From Argyresthia goedartella (Eukaryota; Arthropoda; Insecta; Lepidoptera; Argyresthiidae): a DNA stretch of 64,000 bases. Positions within the stretch are counted from its first letter, which is position 1; each line of letters opens with the position of its first letter. Positions 61,177-64,000 of the stretch are shown piece after piece. Made by a program: the position numbers and the translations under genes. Under the pieces are notes generated by a model. The model was given only the letters and a program-made list of their open reading frames with translations. It did no database searches and was not told where the DNA came from. The DNA lies in the NCBI GenBank assembly GCA_949825045.1, contig OX463813.1, forward strand, positions 496,001 to 560,000, written 5' to 3'.

Positions 61177-62828
61177 GAACGGACATTCCAGTTTCAGCAA
61201 CCAAGTCTTTAAATTCATCTCCCGCTGCTGCTGAATCTATACTTAAACAAAACTTTGAGGAATGTAAAACAGATTTTAAATTTAGGCACGTAAATAATGA
61301 AGACATTGTAAAAGCGTTTAAATCCCTGGAAATGAAAAAGACAGCTGACGCCCATGGTCTATCAGTAAAAATTATTAGTTCCATTGTAGATTGTATTGCA
61401 CCTCACCTTTGTTGTATATTTAATCAATGTATAGATAATGGTGTGTTTCCTGACTTGATGAAACTAAGTAAAGTTATACCTTTATTCAAAGCTGGTAGTA
61501 CATCAGACCCCACCAATTTTAGCCCCATATCGATACTACCAACGCTTAGCAAAATATTTGAAAAACTCATACTTAATCAATTGCAAAGTCATTTTTATCT
61601 CAATAATTTAATTCATATTGCTCAGTTTGGTTTCACAAAGGGTCGTTCAACAGCCGATGCTGGTGTTGAACTAATCGACAATATTTTTGATGCCTGGGAA
61701 GACGCAATGGATGCAATAGGTGTCTTCTGCGATCTATCCAAGGCTTTTGATTGCGTCCATCATGACACTCTTGTCAGGAAGTTACGCCATTATGGTGTAA
61801 AAGATCAGGCACTTGGCCTTCTGGAGTCATATCTAACAGATAGGGTTCAGATGGTCGATGTTAATGGGAAAAGATCACCTGGGTCTTCAATAAGTATGGG
61901 CGTACCGCAAGGTTCAATTCTTGGTCCTTTCTTGTTTTTAGTATATATTAATGATTTACCTTACCTTGTTAAAGCAAAACATGGGTTAGTATTGTTTGCC
62001 GATGATACTTCTTTGATATTTAAAGTTAAAAGACAGCAATCAAATTATGACGAGGTAAACAATGCTATCTCTAGTATAGTGAACTGGTTTACTGTTAACA
62101 ATTTATTACTTAATGAAAAGAAAACTAAATGTATTAAATTCGTGTTACCCAATGTGAACCCGGTAACTACAGACATATTTATAAAAGGACAGAGATTGGA
62201 CCTTGTGCAGTCGACTGTATTTTTGGGCATTACTTTAGACGCCAAACTACAATGGGATCCTCATATAAATAAATTGTCGAACAGACTGAGTTCGGCAGCG
62301 TTCGCAGTTAAAAAAATTAGAGCTCTTACCGACGTAGACACCGCTAGACTAGTCTACTTTAGTTACTTTCATAGTCTAATGACCTATAGTATTTTATTGT
62401 GGGGTCACGCTGCGAATGCTAATAGTATATTTATTCTGCAGAAACGGGCTGTTCGTGCAATTTATAGATTAGGGCCTAGAGTGTCACTGAGGGAAACGTT
62501 TAAAGAAATCAATATTCTGACATTTGTGTCTCAATATATCTATGACAATCTTGTGTATGTAAAAAGAAATATAACTAATTTTCAGAAGTACAGTGATATA
62601 CACAATTTTAATACTAGAAATAAAGACAAGTTGGTTGCTTATGTAAGCCGACTACATAAAATTAGTAATTCTTTTAAAGGCAATTGTATACGCTATTACA
62701 ATAAGGTCCCTACTGATATTAAAAACTTACCTTTAGACAAGTTTAAAATAATAATAAAACAGAAATTGTATAAAAAAGGTTACTACAGGATATCTGATTA
62801 CTTAGAGGACAGATGTCCATGGGAATAG
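61177..62828 (+). CDS. LINE reverse transcriptase, 5'-truncated but open
   Basis: About 550 codons without a stop after the junction. RT motifs in order: ADAHGLSVKIISSIVD, LSKVIPLFKAGSTSDPTNFS, IAQFGFTKGRSTADAGVELI, IGVFCDLSKAFDCVHHDTLV (Asp), ISMGVPQGSILGPFLFLVYI, HGLVLFADDTSLIF (catalytic FADD), then the thumb/C-terminal part (ILLWGHAANANSIFILQKRA, VRAIYRLGPRVSLRETF) ending YYRISDYLEDRCPWE. The endonuclease and any ORF1 are absent, so it is not autonomous. The family differs from LINE-1fam (YADD) and LINE-B; CR1/jockey group. Confidence 0.88.
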
Positions 62829-63060
62829 ATTGTTTGAGTAACAGGCTGTTTCGATATATAATTAGCATTCATTTTGTAATTTGACAATATTTTATTTAAA
62901 AAAGGAAACGCAAAAGATGCGACGACTGTGGAGTTTCTTCGGTGAGCTCTTCTCCACAGATTCCGCCATTGTGTTAGTGAACTCACCCAAAAAAATGTAA
63001 TGACGGATCTAAGTGATGTAACAACATCCTATGGAAATAAATGATTTTTGATTTTTTTTT
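61177..63060 (+). mobile_element. 5'-truncated LINE with GAACC duplication
   Basis: 1884 bp inserted into the solo-LTR-like element: GAACC occurs at 61172-61176 and again at 63061-63065. The 3' UTR (62829-63060) has a hairpin CTGTGGAG...CTCCACAG (about 62927-62963), AATAAATG and a GATTTTTTTTT end. The 5' end is truncated in the linker before RT. Confidence 0.88.
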
Positions 63061-63466
63061 GAACCAGTATCGTCGCTGCCGACGCTGTCGCCGGCGTGCT
63101 GCCTGCCGTCACGTGGAGTCGCCGCTACCGATATGACGTTGTCCAACCTACACGGATCGCTTAACCGCTGACGCGAATCTACTTATTTCCCGACGATGTG
63201 GTAGATGTAAATCTACCACACTCCGACCAGGTCCGACACCTGTATTAGAGAATTGATATACCGAAACAATCAATAGCCCGACGCTATGAGCAGACATGTT
63301 TGTTCTCACCGATGAGACAAGACAAAGATAACCTCCAATTTTACATCTCGTTCCGGTACGAGTGACATCTGCGGTCCGTTTCCGCTTAGTGATGTGCCGA
63401 CTACTCGCGATCGATTCGCGCAACAAAAATCGGTGCGTTTCCGAAGCATAAATATTAAACAGAAGT

Positions 63467-64000
63467 ACTTTATGTGATTCACGAGTTATTGATTCGATAC
63501 CAAACAATGCTTTCAAGTGATCGTTAATTAGTATCTTTTTGTTATTAAAGCGCTCGCACAGCAAATTCCAGGCCAAATCATAGTTAGGAGAGATAAATTC
63601 AATTGATTTAATGACAGTTATTGCACCTCCCTCCAGTGACGATCTCAAATAATGAAATTTATTTATGTTTGGTATGGAATCGTTCGAGTGTATTAAAGAC
63701 TCAAATGTATCACGGAAATTCCAACCATTTCAAGAAGTTACCGTCAAAGGATGGTAGATTGATTGTACGCAACTTAATCGCACTATGTTGATGACACGAC
63801 CCGTGCATGGAAGTACAAGTGGAATTATTGAAAGGGTCCTCTTTTTGTTCGCCTGCCATGTACGTTTCAACAATATCCCTAGCGGCCGGTAGAAGTGCAT
63901 ACAATTGGGAATCGAATACATCTCTTTCTCCTACTTGTTCATCAAATTTAGAGGTGGTGAGCTGTTCGATCTCAGCCTGTATTGACTCCAAGTCCACCCA
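63467..64000 (-). pseudogene. Pao C gag N-terminal part (DUF1759)
   Basis: From the window edge: LESIQAEIEQLTTSKFDEQV, VFDSQLYALLPAARDIVETY, AIKLRTINLPSFDGNFLKWL (the conserved LP-x-F-x-G start of DUF1759), then after a frameshift near 63650 YLRSSLEGGAITVIKSIEFI, NYDLAWNLLCERFNNKKILI. It breaks off at RESHK where the solo-LTR-like element sits, and continues at 60990 (EIKQLRYLIDH). The N-terminus is beyond the window. Confidence 0.85.

Larger units (their letters stand above)
60996..63461 (-). mobile_element. Solo-LTR-like element with nested LINE, GAAGT duplication
   Basis: GAAGT flanks both sides (60991-60995 and 63462-63466). On the minus strand the element starts TGTTTAATATTTATGCTTCG and ends AAATTAAACA. 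Subtracting the LINE and its duplication leaves about 577 bp related to 18625-19148 (524 bp): shared TGCTTCGGA-ACGCACC, TCGTCGGGAAATAAGTAGAT and the terminal hairpin TCCACGCC/GGCGTGGA. Orientation relative to the host Pao is the same strand in this copy and opposite in the other. Confidence 0.75.
56560..64000 (-). mobile_element. Pao C: third BEL/Pao element, running off the right edge
   Basis: Minus-strand gag, protease, RT, RNase H, integrase and DUF5641-like end can be followed from 64000 down to about 56560. It is a different subfamily from Pao A by protein sequence. Many frameshifts are present. It is interrupted in gag by a solo-LTR-like element (60996-63461) that contains a LINE (61177-63060). 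The 5' LTR is beyond the window. Confidence 0.88.

Overview
The window looks like animal, almost certainly insect and most likely lepidopteran, DNA. It is AT-rich and has no bacterial features. It carries the dispersed GGCCAAGTGCGAGTCGGACT and CCCACTGCTGGGCAAAGGCC repeats and LINE tails that I associate with moths and butterflies. The taxon is an inference from repeat content. I found no host gene, tRNA or rRNA: nearly every base I can interpret belongs to a transposable element, most of them stacked inside older ones. A heterochromatic or W-chromosome-like origin would fit but is not shown.

Layout. (1) Positions 1-20.2 kb hold a degraded BEL/Pao retrotransposon on the minus strand ('Pao A': 5' LTR at 20048-20211, gag at 17.6-18.4 kb, protease, RT, RNase H and integrase at 0.57-5.24 kb). 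It is split by a 12.4-kb piggyBac-like element ('pB1', 5238-17627). That element's transposase is in turn split by a nearly intact, env-bearing Ty3/gypsy element of the errantivirus type (6897-15365). (2) 20.2-25.3 kb holds LINE fragments and one unrecognised conserved-looking ORF. (3) 25.5-37.5 kb holds a PIF/Harbinger transposase cut in two by a second piggyBac-like element ('pB2', 25998-36679), which carries a LINE tail and a complete DIRS-type tyrosine-recombinase retrotransposon (29633-34968). (4) 37.9-39.0 kb has an ORF1p-like gene interrupted by a short repeat. (5) 39242-41088 is an apparently complete Tc1/mariner-group transposon with a 442-codon transposase. (6) 41.5-54.2 kb holds several copies of one LINE family ('LINE-1fam' here, a local label), a deleted Pao relative ('Pao B') and a second LINE ('LINE-B') nested in LINE-1fam. 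(7) 54.8-64 kb holds a decayed LINE and a third BEL/Pao element ('Pao C', minus strand, running off the right edge). Pao C contains a solo-LTR-like insert that itself contains a LINE.

The genes do not form a cellular pathway. What can be read is an insertion chronology, often exact to the base because target-site duplications and interrupted reading frames survive. Most copies are dead. The exceptions are the errantivirus-like element (all three ORFs open, LTRs differing at 4 of 261 positions by eye) and the Tc1/mariner-type element.
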